A stretch of DNA of 64,000 bases from positions 434,001 to 498,000 of the forward strand of contig JACKDR010000001.1 of NCBI GenBank assembly GCA_020633495.1, given 5' to 3'. The notes beneath the pieces are model-generated. The model was not told where the DNA came from, searched no databases, and saw only the letters and a program-made list of their open reading frames with translations. The first letter of the stretch is position 1, and the number at the start of each line of letters is the position of its first letter. This stretch comes from Kofleriaceae bacterium. Its GTDB lineage: Bacteria; Myxococcota_A; Polyangia; Haliangiales; Haliangiaceae. Positions 12,004-19,825 of the stretch are shown here, one piece after another. A program made the position numbers and the translations under genes.

Positions 12004-13123
12004 CCACCGCCAGGAGCACGCCGGCGTCACCGCCGCGCGGCCCGGCGCCGCAGCCGCAGCCGCCCACGCCGCCGTCGTCGTCGTCGCCGCCCGCGCCCGC
12101 GCCGCCGTCGGGCCCACCGCCGACGCCGCCGCCATCGCCGCTCACCGGATCGTCGCCGGTGAGGCCCCAGAACCGGGCGATCCGCCAGGTCGAGCACAGC
12201 CCGTGATCCTCGTAGTACGCCGCCGCCGCGGTGCAGCCACCGTCGGGATCGGCGCCGCCGACGACGATCGCGTGGCCCATGCCGGTGACCGTCCAGCGCT
12301 CGACCACCGGGACGCCGCCGACCCGGTAGACCTCGTGGCTGGCGTCGCCCACGGTCTCGACCTCGGGCGCGGCGGTCACGCCGTGCACCGCGGTCCACTG
12401 CTCCATCGACTCGCGCGCCGCCGCCGGATCGACGGTGGTGTCGGTGCTGCCGTGCCAGATCGCGACCCGCGGCCACGGCCCGGTCCAGCCGCCCGAGCCC
12501 TGCTCGACCAGCGTCGCCCACGCCGCCGGCTCGAGATCGCGCTCCGGGTGCTGCGACAGCGCCTGGCACGCGTAGGCGCCGTTGACGTCGGTGGCGCACC
12601 GGTACGGGACGCCGGACAGGATCGCGCCGCCGGCCAGGCGATCCGGCCAGGTCGCCAGCATGACCGCGGCGAACGCGCCGCCCGCCGAGAAGCCGGTGAC
12701 GTAGACCCGCGCCGGATCGCCGTCGTGGGCGGCCAGCGCGTGATCGATCATCGCCATGATCGAGGCGTTCTCGCCCTGGCCGCGGGTGAGGTTGGCGAGG
12801 TCGCCGTACTCGCCGGCCCAGTTGAAGCAGCGCAGCGGGTTGTTGGCGGTCGACTGCTCGGCGTAGACCACGGTGAAGCCGAGCTGATCGGCGACCGTGT
12901 TCCAGCCGGCGCGGACCGCGTCGGCGGCGGTCTGGGTGCAGCCGTGCAGCACGACCACCACGGGTCGCCCGGCGGGCAACCCGTCGGGCACGTACTCGTA
13001 CATGGCCAGCGCCCCGGGGTTGTCGCCGAAGCTCGCCACCGGGGTCAGGTCGGCGGCGGCGGCGGGCGCCGCGGCGCCGAGCGCCGCGGTCAGGCACACG
13101 ATCGAGATGATGGATGTCCTCAT
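11930..13123 (-). CDS. extracellular PHB/PHA depolymerase with MYXO-CTERM tail (second copy)
   Basis: A 397-residue secreted enzyme, paralogous to 8483-10000 but without the Ig-like domain. Signal peptide about 1-24; HGCTQ at 60-64; nucleophile elbow GFSAG with Ser146; shared runs such as TANNP, RCFNWAGEYGD and NLTRGQGEN. The C-terminus has an acidic Gly/Asp linker, then GGCGCG, a hydrophobic segment and an Arg-rich end, the MYXO-CTERM layout. The start is the ATG directly at the signal peptide; an upstream in-frame ATG would add a non-signal extension overlapping the divergent gene. The divergent FHA-sigma54 activator starts only 49 bp away and may control it (inference). Confidence 0.85.
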   Translation of the reverse strand: MRTSIISIVCLTAALGAAAPAAAADLTPVASFGDNPGALAMYEYVPDGLPAGRPVVVVLHGCTQTAADAVRAGWNTVADQLGFTVVYAEQSTANNPLRCFNWAGEYGDLANLTRGQGENASIMAMIDHALAAHDGDPARVYVTGFSAGGAFAAVMLATWPDRLAGGAILSGVPYRCATDVNGAYACQALSQHPERDLEPAAWATLVEQGSGGWTGPWPRVAIWHGSTDTTVDPAAARESMEQWTAVHGVTAAPEVETVGDASHEVYRVGGVPVVERWTVTGMGHAIVVGGADPDGGCTAAAAYYEDHGLCSTWRIARFWGLTGDDPVSGDGGGVGGGPDGGAGAGGDDDDGGVGGCGCGAGPRGGDAGVLLAVVTLLALRRSARRGRSCRSRSAAAR

Positions 13124-13156
13124 GGTGAAGCCGGACCGAGCAACCGCCGTGCCTGG

Positions 13157-13162
13157 TAGATT
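13157..13162 (+). promoter_or_regulatory. candidate -10 box (TAGATT) of the FHA-sigma54 activator gene
   Basis: TAGATT ends 10 nt before the ATG at 13173 inside a 49-bp divergent intergenic region. The same hexamer precedes the histidine kinase gene at 46562. The implied transcript would have a leader of only a few bases. Confidence 0.45.
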
Positions 13163-13172
13163 GGGGCTCAGC

Positions 13173-14552
13173 ATGGACGAGATCCGCACCAAGCTCCAGC
13201 CTCGTCAGGTGCGGGTGGTCCGGCGGCTGCGGGCCCGGGTCGACGAGGGCGCCGACGCCGGCCTGGTGGCCGAGCCGGGCGACGCGCCGTCGCTGGCGGT
13301 CGGCACCGCCGCCGACAACCAGCTCGTCGTCACCGATCCGACGGTGAGCCGCTACCACCTCGAGCTGCGCCGCACCGCCGACGGCGTCGAGGTCACCGAC
13401 CTGGGCAGCCGCAACGGCACCTGGGTCGGCGCCGTGCGCGTGACCCGCGCCGTGGTCCCGCCGGGCACCCACCTGCGGGTCGGCGCCACCGCGATCACCG
13501 TCGAGGACGCCGGCGACCGGGTCGCCGATCCGGGCGCCGACGCGCCGCCACCGCCGGGCCTGGTCGGCGACAGCGACGCGATCCGCGAGGTCGGCCGCCT
13601 GGTCCACCGCCTGGCGCGGGTCGACTCGAGCGCGCTGATCCAGGGCGAGACCGGCTGCGGCAAGGAGGTCGTGGCCCACGCCATCCACGCGCTGTCGCCG
13701 CGCCGCGATCGCGAGCTGGTGGTCGTCGACTGCGGCTCGATGCCGGCGACGCTGGTGGCGTCGCTGCTGTTCGGCCACGAGAAGGGCGCGTTCACCGGCG
13801 CCGACGCTCGCCGCGCCGGCGCGTTCGAGCGCGCCAGCGGCGGCACCGTCCTGCTCGACGAGATCGGCGAGCTGCCGCTCGAGGTCCAGCCGGCGCTGCT
13901 CGGCGTGCTCGAGCGGCGCTCGTTCACCCGGGTCGGCGGCACCCAGCCGATCACCGTCGACGTCCGGGTCCTGGCCGCGACCCACCGCGACCTGCGCGCC
14001 GAGGTCAACAGCGGCCGGTTCCGCGCCGACCTCTACTACCGGCTGGCGGTGGCGCGCGTCGTCATCCCGCCGCTGCGCGAGCGCCCCGACGACGTCGAGC
14101 CGCTGGTCCGCCACTTCGCCGAGCGCCTCACCGGCGATCCCGACCCCGGGCCGCTGGCCGGCGCGATGGAGGCGCTGCGCGCCCACCCGTGGAGCGGCAA
14201 CGTCCGCGAGCTGCGCAACGTGGTCGAGGCCGCGCTGCTGATGGGCCAGGTCGAGCTCGGCGACGGCCCGCTCGGCGACGGGCGGCTCGGCGACGGCGAC
14301 GGCGACGCGGTCACGGCCGCGCCGGCGGTGACGGCCGCGGCCGACGCCGCCACCGGCGCCGCGGCGATGGGCACCGGCGCCGAGCCCCTGCCCTACCGCG
14401 ACGCCCGGGCCCGCGCCCTGCACCAGTTCGAGGCCGCGTACCTGCGGGCGCTGATCGACGGCGCCGACGGCAACGCGTCCGAGGCGGCGCGCCGCGCCCG
14501 CATGGACCGGCCGTACCTGCTGACGCTGCTGCGCAAGCACGGCCTGCGCTGA
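13173..14552 (+). CDS. FHA-domain sigma54-dependent transcriptional activator
   Basis: A 459-residue bacterial enhancer-binding protein. An N-terminal FHA domain (about 40-110, with SRYHLEL and GSRNGTWVG) would bind phosphothreonine made by Ser/Thr kinases. The AAA+ domain (about 130-365) has Walker A GETGCGKE (158-165), an intact GAFTGA loop (205-210) for sigma54 contact, Walker B GGTVLLDE (223-230) and the SGNVRELRN segment. The C-terminal Fis-type helix-turn-helix ends in DRPYLLTLLRKHGLR. FHA-linked activators of this type are characteristic of myxobacteria and connect kinase signalling to sigma54 promoters. An Ala/Gly/Asp-rich spacer separates AAA+ and HTH. It is divergent from the depolymerase gene at 11930-13123. 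Confidence 0.92.
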   Translation: MDEIRTKLQPRQVRVVRRLRARVDEGADAGLVAEPGDAPSLAVGTAADNQLVVTDPTVSRYHLELRRTADGVEVTDLGSRNGTWVGAVRVTRAVVPPGTHLRVGATAITVEDAGDRVADPGADAPPPPGLVGDSDAIREVGRLVHRLARVDSSALIQGETGCGKEVVAHAIHALSPRRDRELVVVDCGSMPATLVASLLFGHEKGAFTGADARRAGAFERASGGTVLLDEIGELPLEVQPALLGVLERRSFTRVGGTQPITVDVRVLAATHRDLRAEVNSGRFRADLYYRLAVARVVIPPLRERPDDVEPLVRHFAERLTGDPDPGPLAGAMEALRAHPWSGNVRELRNVVEAALLMGQVELGDGPLGDGRLGDGDGDAVTAAPAVTAAADAATGAAAMGTGAEPLPYRDARARALHQFEAAYLRALIDGADGNASEAARRARMDRPYLLTLLRKHGLR

Positions 14553-14556
14553 GCCG

Positions 14557-14582
14557 CGGCCGGCCCACGCCGCCGCCGGCCG
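14557..14582. terminator. possible bidirectional terminator hairpin
   Basis: CGGCCGGC (14557-14564) pairs with GCCGGCCG (14575-14582) across a 10-nt loop, between the converging stops of the sigma54 activator and the barrel protein. There is no T-run, so it is a hairpin-only candidate. Confidence 0.35.
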
Positions 14583-14589
14583 TGCGCCG

Positions 14590-15465
14590 CTACATCCGGC
14601 CGGTCAGCGAGAACGCGACCGCCAGGTCGAGGTAGTCCTCGAGCCCGTCGAAGCCGACCGGCAGGATCAGCGCGATGCCGGGCTGGATCTGGCCGTCGAG
14701 GCGGGCGCCGATCGCGAACGTGCTGGCGCTGTCGTCGGCGTTGGGATCGTCGTTGCTGACGACGTTGGTCGCCAGCTCGACCGAGACGTCGGCGGGGCCG
14801 AGGTCGACGCCGCCGGCGACGTTCAGCCGCAGGATCGGCGAGATGTCGACGCCGTCACCGCCGTCGTCGGTCAGCATGACGTCGAGGCCGAAGTCGGCGC
14901 GCCAGAAGATCGGGCCGGCGGTGCCCATCGGTGACACGCCGAGGCGCAGCCAGCTGCTGTTGATCCAGCGCTGCGCCAGGTCGCCGTACCGCGGCACCGC
15001 GGCGAACGCCTGCAGCGCCCCGGGCCCGGTGTCGTCGGCGGTCGGCAGCGCGACGCCGAGGTGCGCGACGATGTCGAGGCGGCGATCGACCTGCCGGGCG
15101 TACATGCCGCCGAGCTCGAGGTTGCCGATCGCGACCTCGCTGTCGCCCTGGATGACCAGCGGCCCGACCACGACGTCCGGGGTCGAGACGTACGCCATCG
15201 GCACCACCAGGTAGCCGCCGAAGCCCTGGTCGCTGACGTAGTGGCCGCTGACGTCGAAGCCCAGGATCGTCGGATCGAACGGGCCGCCGCTGTCCCACTT
15301 CTCGTAGCCCAGCTCGAACCCGAACGTGGTCTGCGGGGTCAGCCGATCGACGGTGTGGAAGTCGTGGACGCGGTCGGCCTGGCGCAGCGGCTCGGCCGTC
15401 GCGACGCGCGCGGCGACCAACCCCGAGCCGATCGTGACGGCGACGCCGAGCAGGTGGTGCTTCAT
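14590..15465 (-). CDS. outer-membrane beta-barrel protein
   Basis: A 291-residue protein with a signal peptide (cleavage near ATA-EP) and a body made of amphipathic strands (YEKWDSGG, VSGHYVSDQG, LELGGMYAR, WLRLGVSP and others), ending in VAFSLTGRM as a typical last strand. It resembles the MetA-pathway/transporter-like barrels used for outer-membrane uptake or as uncharacterised porins. I see no residue that gives substrate. The ATG at 15465 is the natural start because the signal peptide begins there, although the frame stays open far upstream over fumC. It is divergent from the fumarase gene with 147 bp between starts. Confidence 0.6.
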   Translation of the reverse strand: MKHHLLGVAVTIGSGLVAARVATAEPLRQADRVHDFHTVDRLTPQTTFGFELGYEKWDSGGPFDPTILGFDVSGHYVSDQGFGGYLVVPMAYVSTPDVVVGPLVIQGDSEVAIGNLELGGMYARQVDRRLDIVAHLGVALPTADDTGPGALQAFAAVPRYGDLAQRWINSSWLRLGVSPMGTAGPIFWRADFGLDVMLTDDGGDGVDISPILRLNVAGGVDLGPADVSVELATNVVSNDDPNADDSASTFAIGARLDGQIQPGIALILPVGFDGLEDYLDLAVAFSLTGRM

Positions 15466-15599
15466 GGCCGCGATGGTGCACCGGCGCCGCCGCGCCGTCC
15501 ACGCGTTGTCACCAGTGCGAGCCAGCTCACCGAGGCGGCTTCGCGACCGCCCTCCGCGACGCGCCGTCGCCGCGACGCGCCGCCGCCACGATCCCCGGC

Positions 15600-15605
15600 C
15601 ATACT
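15600..15605 (+). promoter_or_regulatory. candidate -10 box (CATACT) of fumC
   Basis: CATACT ends 7 nt before the fumC ATG, the spacing expected for a leaderless transcript. No clear -35 box is present at 17 nt. Confidence 0.35.
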
Positions 15606-15612
15606 GCCGGCC

Positions 15613-17007
15613 ATGGACGAGGACACCGCGGTCACCCGCCTCGAGCACGATAGTTTCGGCGCCATCGCGGTGCCGGCCGAGCGGCTGTGGGGCGCGCAGA
15701 CCCAGCGCTCGCTGCAGCACTTCCGGATCTCGAGCGAGACCATGCCGCCCGAGCTGATCGCCGCGCTGGCTCGGGTCAAGCGCGCCGCCGCCGAGGTCAA
15801 CGCCGAGCTCGGCCTGCTGCGCGGCGATCACGCCCGCGCGATCGTCGCGGCGTGCGACGAGATCCTCGCCGGCCGCCACCCCGACGAGTTCCCGCTGTCC
15901 TTGTGGCAGACCGGCTCCGGCACCCAGACCCACATGAACGTCAACGAGGTGATCGCCAACCGCGCCTCGGAGCTGCTCGGCGGCGGCCGCGGCGAGGAGC
16001 GCGTGCTGCACCCCAACGACGACGTCAACCGCGGCCAGTCGTCCAACGACGTCTTCCCGACCGCGATGCACGTCGCCGCCGCGCTGGCGATCGTCGAGCG
16101 GCTGTCGCCCGCGCTCGACGGCCTGTGCGCCACGCTCGACGGCCTCGCCCGGCGCTTCGCGGCGGTGCTCAAGATCGGCCGCACCCACCTGATGGACGCC
16201 ACGCCGATCACGCTCGGCCAGGAGATCTCGGGCTGGGCGGCGCAGCTGGCGCGCGGCCGTCGCGCCCTCGAGGCGATCGCGCCCGGCCTGCACGAGCTGG
16301 CGATCGGCGGCACCGCGGTCGGCACCGGGCTCAACACCCACCCCGAGTTCGGCCGCCGCGTCGCGGCCCGGCTCGCCGCCGCCACCGGGCTGCCGTTCGT
16401 CAGCGCCGCCAACAAGTTCGAGTCGCTGGCCTCGCACGACGCGCTGGTCCACGCCCACGGCGCGCTGCGCGGCCTCGCGGTCGCGCTGATCAAGATCGGC
16501 AACGACGTGCGGTGGATGGCCAGCGGCCCGCGCGCCGGCCTCGGCGAGATCACGATCCCCGAGAACGAGCCGGGCAGCTCGATCATGCCGGGCAAGGTCA
16601 ACCCGACCCAGGGCGAGGCGCTGGTGATGGCGTGCACCCAGGTGCTCGGCAACGACGTCACGATCGGCGTCGCCGGCGCCGGCGGCGCGTTCGAGCTCAA
16701 CGTCGCCAAGCCGGTCATCGCCCACGCGTTCCTGCAGAGCGTCCGCCTGCTCGGCGACGCCATGCGCTCGTTCGACGAGCACTGCGCGCGCGGCCTGGCA
16801 CCGCGGGTCGACCGGCTGCGCGCCCAGGTCGAGCGCTCGCTGATGCTGGTCACCGCGCTGACCCCGCACCTCGGCTACGACCGCGCCGCCGCGATCGCGC
16901 ACCGCGCCCACGCCGACGATCTGTCGCTGCGCGACGCCGCGCTGGCCTCCGGCGAGCTCACCGCCGCCGAGTTCGACGCCTGGGTCCGCCCCGAGGCGAT
17001 GGTCTAG
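15613..17007 (+). CDS. fumC: class II fumarate hydratase
   Basis: A 464-residue cytoplasmic enzyme of the fumarase/aspartase superfamily; it interconverts fumarate and malate in the TCA cycle. Length and motifs match FumC: TGSGTQTHMNVNEV (100-113), VNRGQSSNDVFPT (138-150), GRTHLMDATP (189-198) with a conserved His192, and the signature GSSIMPGKVNP (321-331) with the catalytic loop Ser and Lys328. THMNVNEVIANRA distinguishes it from aspartase and argininosuccinate lyase. It starts at ATG with no clear Shine-Dalgarno site. Its stop is 3 bp from the converging regulator gene. Confidence 0.95.
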   Translation: MDEDTAVTRLEHDSFGAIAVPAERLWGAQTQRSLQHFRISSETMPPELIAALARVKRAAAEVNAELGLLRGDHARAIVAACDEILAGRHPDEFPLSLWQTGSGTQTHMNVNEVIANRASELLGGGRGEERVLHPNDDVNRGQSSNDVFPTAMHVAAALAIVERLSPALDGLCATLDGLARRFAAVLKIGRTHLMDATPITLGQEISGWAAQLARGRRALEAIAPGLHELAIGGTAVGTGLNTHPEFGRRVAARLAAATGLPFVSAANKFESLASHDALVHAHGALRGLAVALIKIGNDVRWMASGPRAGLGEITIPENEPGSSIMPGKVNPTQGEALVMACTQVLGNDVTIGVAGAGGAFELNVAKPVIAHAFLQSVRLLGDAMRSFDEHCARGLAPRVDRLRAQVERSLMLVTALTPHLGYDRAAAIAHRAHADDLSLRDAALASGELTAAEFDAWVRPEAMV

Positions 17008-17010
17008 CGA

Positions 17011-17574
17011 TCACGCCCCCGGCACGCCGCCGGGCAGCAGCAGATCCTCGAGGAAGAACGCGGCGAGCTCGGCGCGCCCGCCCAGGCCCGACTTGCGATA
17101 GACCGCCAGCGCCTGCTGCCGCACGGTTCGCTCCGAGGTCTCGCGGACGCCGGCGATCTCCTTGAGGCTGAGGCCCTTGAGCAGCAGCAGCGCGATCTCG
17201 CGCTCGGCGCCGGTCAGCTGCCAGCGCGTCAGCTGGGCGTCGATCGCGACGCCGAGCCCGCGCAGGTGCTCGCCGGCCTCGCGCTTCCAGGCCTCGGCCT
17301 CACCCCGGGCCGCCTGGACCTCGCGCTCGAGGTGCCCGATGCGGCGGCGGCGGTGCTCGGCCTGACGCCACAGCGCGATCGCGCCGGCCAGCGCCCCGAC
17401 CATCGCCGCGACCTCGAGCGCGACGTGCATCCAGCCGGTGCCGGCGCCGGCGTCCGACACCACATCGGCGCCCACGATCACCGCGATGCCGATCATCACG
17501 AGCATCGGCCAGCGTGCGACGGCCGACGGGTCCTCGGCGTCCAGGTCCTCGAGATCCATGGGCTCGGCTGCCAT
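17011..17574 (-). CDS. membrane-anchored LuxR-type helix-turn-helix protein
   Basis: A 187-residue protein with two predicted membrane helices (about 23-40 and 50-68), a charged coiled-coil region (about 70-105) and a C-terminal LuxR/GerE-type HTH (about 118-180: LTGAEREIALLLLKGLSLKE, then ERTVRQQALAVYRKSGL). It has no receiver or ligand domain, so the membrane part may itself be the sensor (inference). A second in-frame ATG five codons in is an alternative start. It lies head to head with the DUF2231 gene, 62 bp apart, which is its most plausible regulatory partner. Confidence 0.75.
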   Translation of the reverse strand: MAAEPMDLEDLDAEDPSAVARWPMLVMIGIAVIVGADVVSDAGAGTGWMHVALEVAAMVGALAGAIALWRQAEHRRRRIGHLEREVQAARGEAEAWKREAGEHLRGLGVAIDAQLTRWQLTGAEREIALLLLKGLSLKEIAGVRETSERTVRQQALAVYRKSGLGGRAELAAFFLEDLLLPGGVPGA

Positions 17575-17636
17575 GTGTCGTCCGACGGATGGCCCGCGGC
17601 GCGCCGCGCGCTCACCGTGAGCGCAAGGAGACTGCC

Positions 17637-18161
17637 ATGAATGGAACCCCGCTACACCCCGTGATCGTCCATGTCCCGCTGGTCCTCGCCCTGGTCGCGC
17701 CCGTCGCGATCGGCTGGGCCGCCTGGCGGCGCCTGCGCGGTGCGACCGACCGTCGCACCTGGCTGGCCGCGGCGCTGCTCCAGGTGGTCATCGTGGGCAG
17801 CGCGTTCGCCGCCCTGCGCACCGGCGGCGAGGAGGAGGAGCGGGTCGAGCAGGTCGTCCCCGAGGCCGCGATCGAGACCCACGAGGAGCGCGCCGAGCTG
17901 TTCACAGGCGCCGCGGTGGTCGCCGCGGTCCTGGTCGCCGGCGCCGCGCTGACCCGCGGCCGGGTCGGGGTCGCGCTCGGCGGCACCGCCACCGCCGCCG
18001 CCGTCCTGGTCGGCGTCCTCGGCGTCGCGGTCGGCGCCGCCGGCGGCGACCTGGTGTACCGGCACGGTGCCGCGGCGGTCTACGTCGCGCCCGCCGGCGG
18101 CGGCGGCCCTGGTGACCCGGCCGCCGCCGCGCCCCGGCACGACGACGACGACGACGACTGA
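17637..18161 (+). CDS. DUF2231-family membrane protein
   Basis: A 174-residue integral membrane protein with four hydrophobic helices. The N-terminal LHPVIVHVPL motif carries the spaced histidines typical of DUF2231, a family of small membrane proteins thought to bind haem (family knowledge, function unsettled). A conserved-looking ETHEERA loop follows helix 2. The C-terminus is an Ala/Pro/Gly tail ending in a run of Asp, which is unusual. AAGGAG lies 7 nt before the ATG and decides the start; a longer reading frame from 17514 overlaps the divergent gene. Confidence 0.7.
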   Translation: MNGTPLHPVIVHVPLVLALVAPVAIGWAAWRRLRGATDRRTWLAAALLQVVIVGSAFAALRTGGEEEERVEQVVPEAAIETHEERAELFTGAAVVAAVLVAGAALTRGRVGVALGGTATAAAVLVGVLGVAVGAAGGDLVYRHGAAAVYVAPAGGGGPGDPAAAAPRHDDDDDD

Positions 18162-18217
18162 ACCGCGTGGGTGACGCCGGCATCGCCCCATCCGGAACAC
18201 GCGGCGCCGCAAAGGCG

Positions 18218-18246
18218 TTGAGCCCCCCGGTGGGCGCTGCTAGCGT
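18218..18246 (+). promoter_or_regulatory. candidate promoter of the SGNH-MBOAT operon
   Basis: TTGAGC (18218-18223) and TAGCGT (18241-18246) are separated by exactly 17 nt, and the -10 box ends 10 nt before the ATG at 18257. This is one of the better sigma70-type matches in the window. Confidence 0.5.
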
Positions 18247-18256
18247 CCGCGGTGGC

Positions 18257-19825
18257 ATGCCGGCATCCCAGGGTAGAGACCGCGACCTCTCGGTGGCGCC
18301 GGCGCTGGCGTGGTTCGCGGTGCTGCTGTGCGGCGCGCTGGTGATCCTCGACGGCCACCTGCACGGCCTCGTCGCCATCGTCGACCACCGCGACACCGGC
18401 GACGAGGTCGGGCCGCAGGTCGCCGGCCCCGCCTTCGTCCAGCGCGAGGGCAGCGCCCCCGACGACGACCTCGGCGAGCTGGCCAGCTACGCCGATCCCG
18501 ACGGCGAGCCCGCGCCGCCGCGGCGGCCCACCGTCGCGGCCCGCCGGGTCCGCACCGCCGACGCCAGCGCCGGCGCCGGCAGCACCGCCGCCGCGACCGC
18601 CGCCGGCCACGCCGAGGCCACGACCGACACCGGCGACGAGGACGACGGCGCCGACGACGACGGCCCCGCCGCGCGCACCGCGATCGAGGACACCTGCGTC
18701 GACGGCACCGCCGCGAGCTGCCGGCGCTGGGCGATGGACGGCTTCTACCGCGCGCTCGGCCGGGCCCGCGCCGGCACCGGCCTGGCCCGCATCAGCCTCT
18801 ACGGCGACTCGGTCACCGCCGAGGGCTACATCGCGACCGGCATGCGGCGCCGCACCATGAAGCGGTACGGCGACGGCGGCGCCGGCTTCGTGTTCCTGGC
18901 CTCGCCCAGCCGCTGGTACCAGAACCAGGTCGTCCGCCAGTCGCAGTCCAAGGGCTGGCAGATCCACAGCATCGTCTTCAACTCGGCCAGCGATCAGCTC
19001 CACGGCTACGGCGGCGTCTCGTTCACCGGCACCTCCGGCGACCACGTCACCTTCAAGACCGCCAAGCGCGGGCCCGGCGACGCGGTGTCGCGCTTCGAGC
19101 TGTACTACCTGGCCAGCCCCAAGGGCGGCACCGCCGACATCGTCGTCGACGGCGAGGTCGCGCTCACGGTCGACAGCCACGCCGACACCACCGCCTCGGC
19201 GTTCGCCGGCGTCGACCTCGCCGACGGCGCCCACGCGATCGAGGTCCGGGTCACCCGCGGCCGGCTGCGCGGCTTCGGCGTCACGATGGAGCGGGCGTCG
19301 GGCGTCGTGGTCGACAGCCTCGGCGTCGTGTCCAACACCGCCAAGAGCATGGGCAAGATCGACGACGCCCACTACGCCGAGCAGATCGCCCACCGCGACC
19401 CGGCGCTGGTGATGGTGCTGCTCGGCGCCAACGAGAGCGGCTGGCTCAAGGGCGCCGGCGCCATGAAGCAGTACCGGCAGCAGTGGGAGGCCCTGCTGGC
19501 CCGGGTCCGCAAGGGCGACCCGGCGGCGTCGTGCCTGGTGCTCGGCACGCTCGACGCCGGCGAGCTGCAGGACGGCAAGCACTACGTCGCCCGCACCAAC
19601 ATCGCGGACATGATCGAGGTGGAGCGCGCCGCCGCGGCCGCGCAGGGCTGCGCGTTCTGGGACGCCCGCGCCTTCATGGGCGGCGACGACGCGGCCAGGA
19701 AGTGGTTCCGCAAGGGCCTGATGTCCGGCGACTTCGAGCACCTGACCAGCAAGGGCGGCCAGGTCATCGGCTCCGGCATCGTCGAGGCGCTCGAGGCGGG
19801 TTACGCTGCTTCCAGGAGCCGTTGA
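18257..19825 (+). CDS. membrane-anchored SGNH/GDSL hydrolase-like protein (1)
   Basis: A 522-residue protein with one N-terminal membrane helix (about 15-33) and a long disordered Asp/Ala/Pro linker to about residue 145. The SGNH domain follows: block I LYGDSVTAEG with Ser185, a GANES motif (block III Asn) and a C-terminal DFEHLTSKGG that supplies the Asp-x-x-His pair. An inserted beta domain (about 255-350) lies between. SGNH proteins beside MBOAT acyltransferases transfer or remove O-acetyl groups on exopolysaccharides, as in alginate O-acetylation. The ATG at 18257 follows a promoter-like TAGCGT; an in-frame ATG at 18167 is less likely. First gene of a three-gene operon. Confidence 0.8.
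   Translation: MPASQGRDRDLSVAPALAWFAVLLCGALVILDGHLHGLVAIVDHRDTGDEVGPQVAGPAFVQREGSAPDDDLGELASYADPDGEPAPPRRPTVAARRVRTADASAGAGSTAAATAAGHAEATTDTGDEDDGADDDGPAARTAIEDTCVDGTAASCRRWAMDGFYRALGRARAGTGLARISLYGDSVTAEGYIATGMRRRTMKRYGDGGAGFVFLASPSRWYQNQVVRQSQSKGWQIHSIVFNSASDQLHGYGGVSFTGTSGDHVTFKTAKRGPGDAVSRFELYYLASPKGGTADIVVDGEVALTVDSHADTTASAFAGVDLADGAHAIEVRVTRGRLRGFGVTMERASGVVVDSLGVVSNTAKSMGKIDDAHYAEQIAHRDPALVMVLLGANESGWLKGAGAMKQYRQQWEALLARVRKGDPAASCLVLGTLDAGELQDGKHYVARTNIADMIEVERAAAAAQGCAFWDARAFMGGDDAARKWFRKGLMSGDFEHLTSKGGQVIGSGIVEALEAGYAASRSR

Noticed and set aside
14590..16911. Extended barrel protein start covering fumC on the opposite strand
   Set aside because: The extension is antisense to fumarase; the signal peptide begins at 15465, which is the real start.
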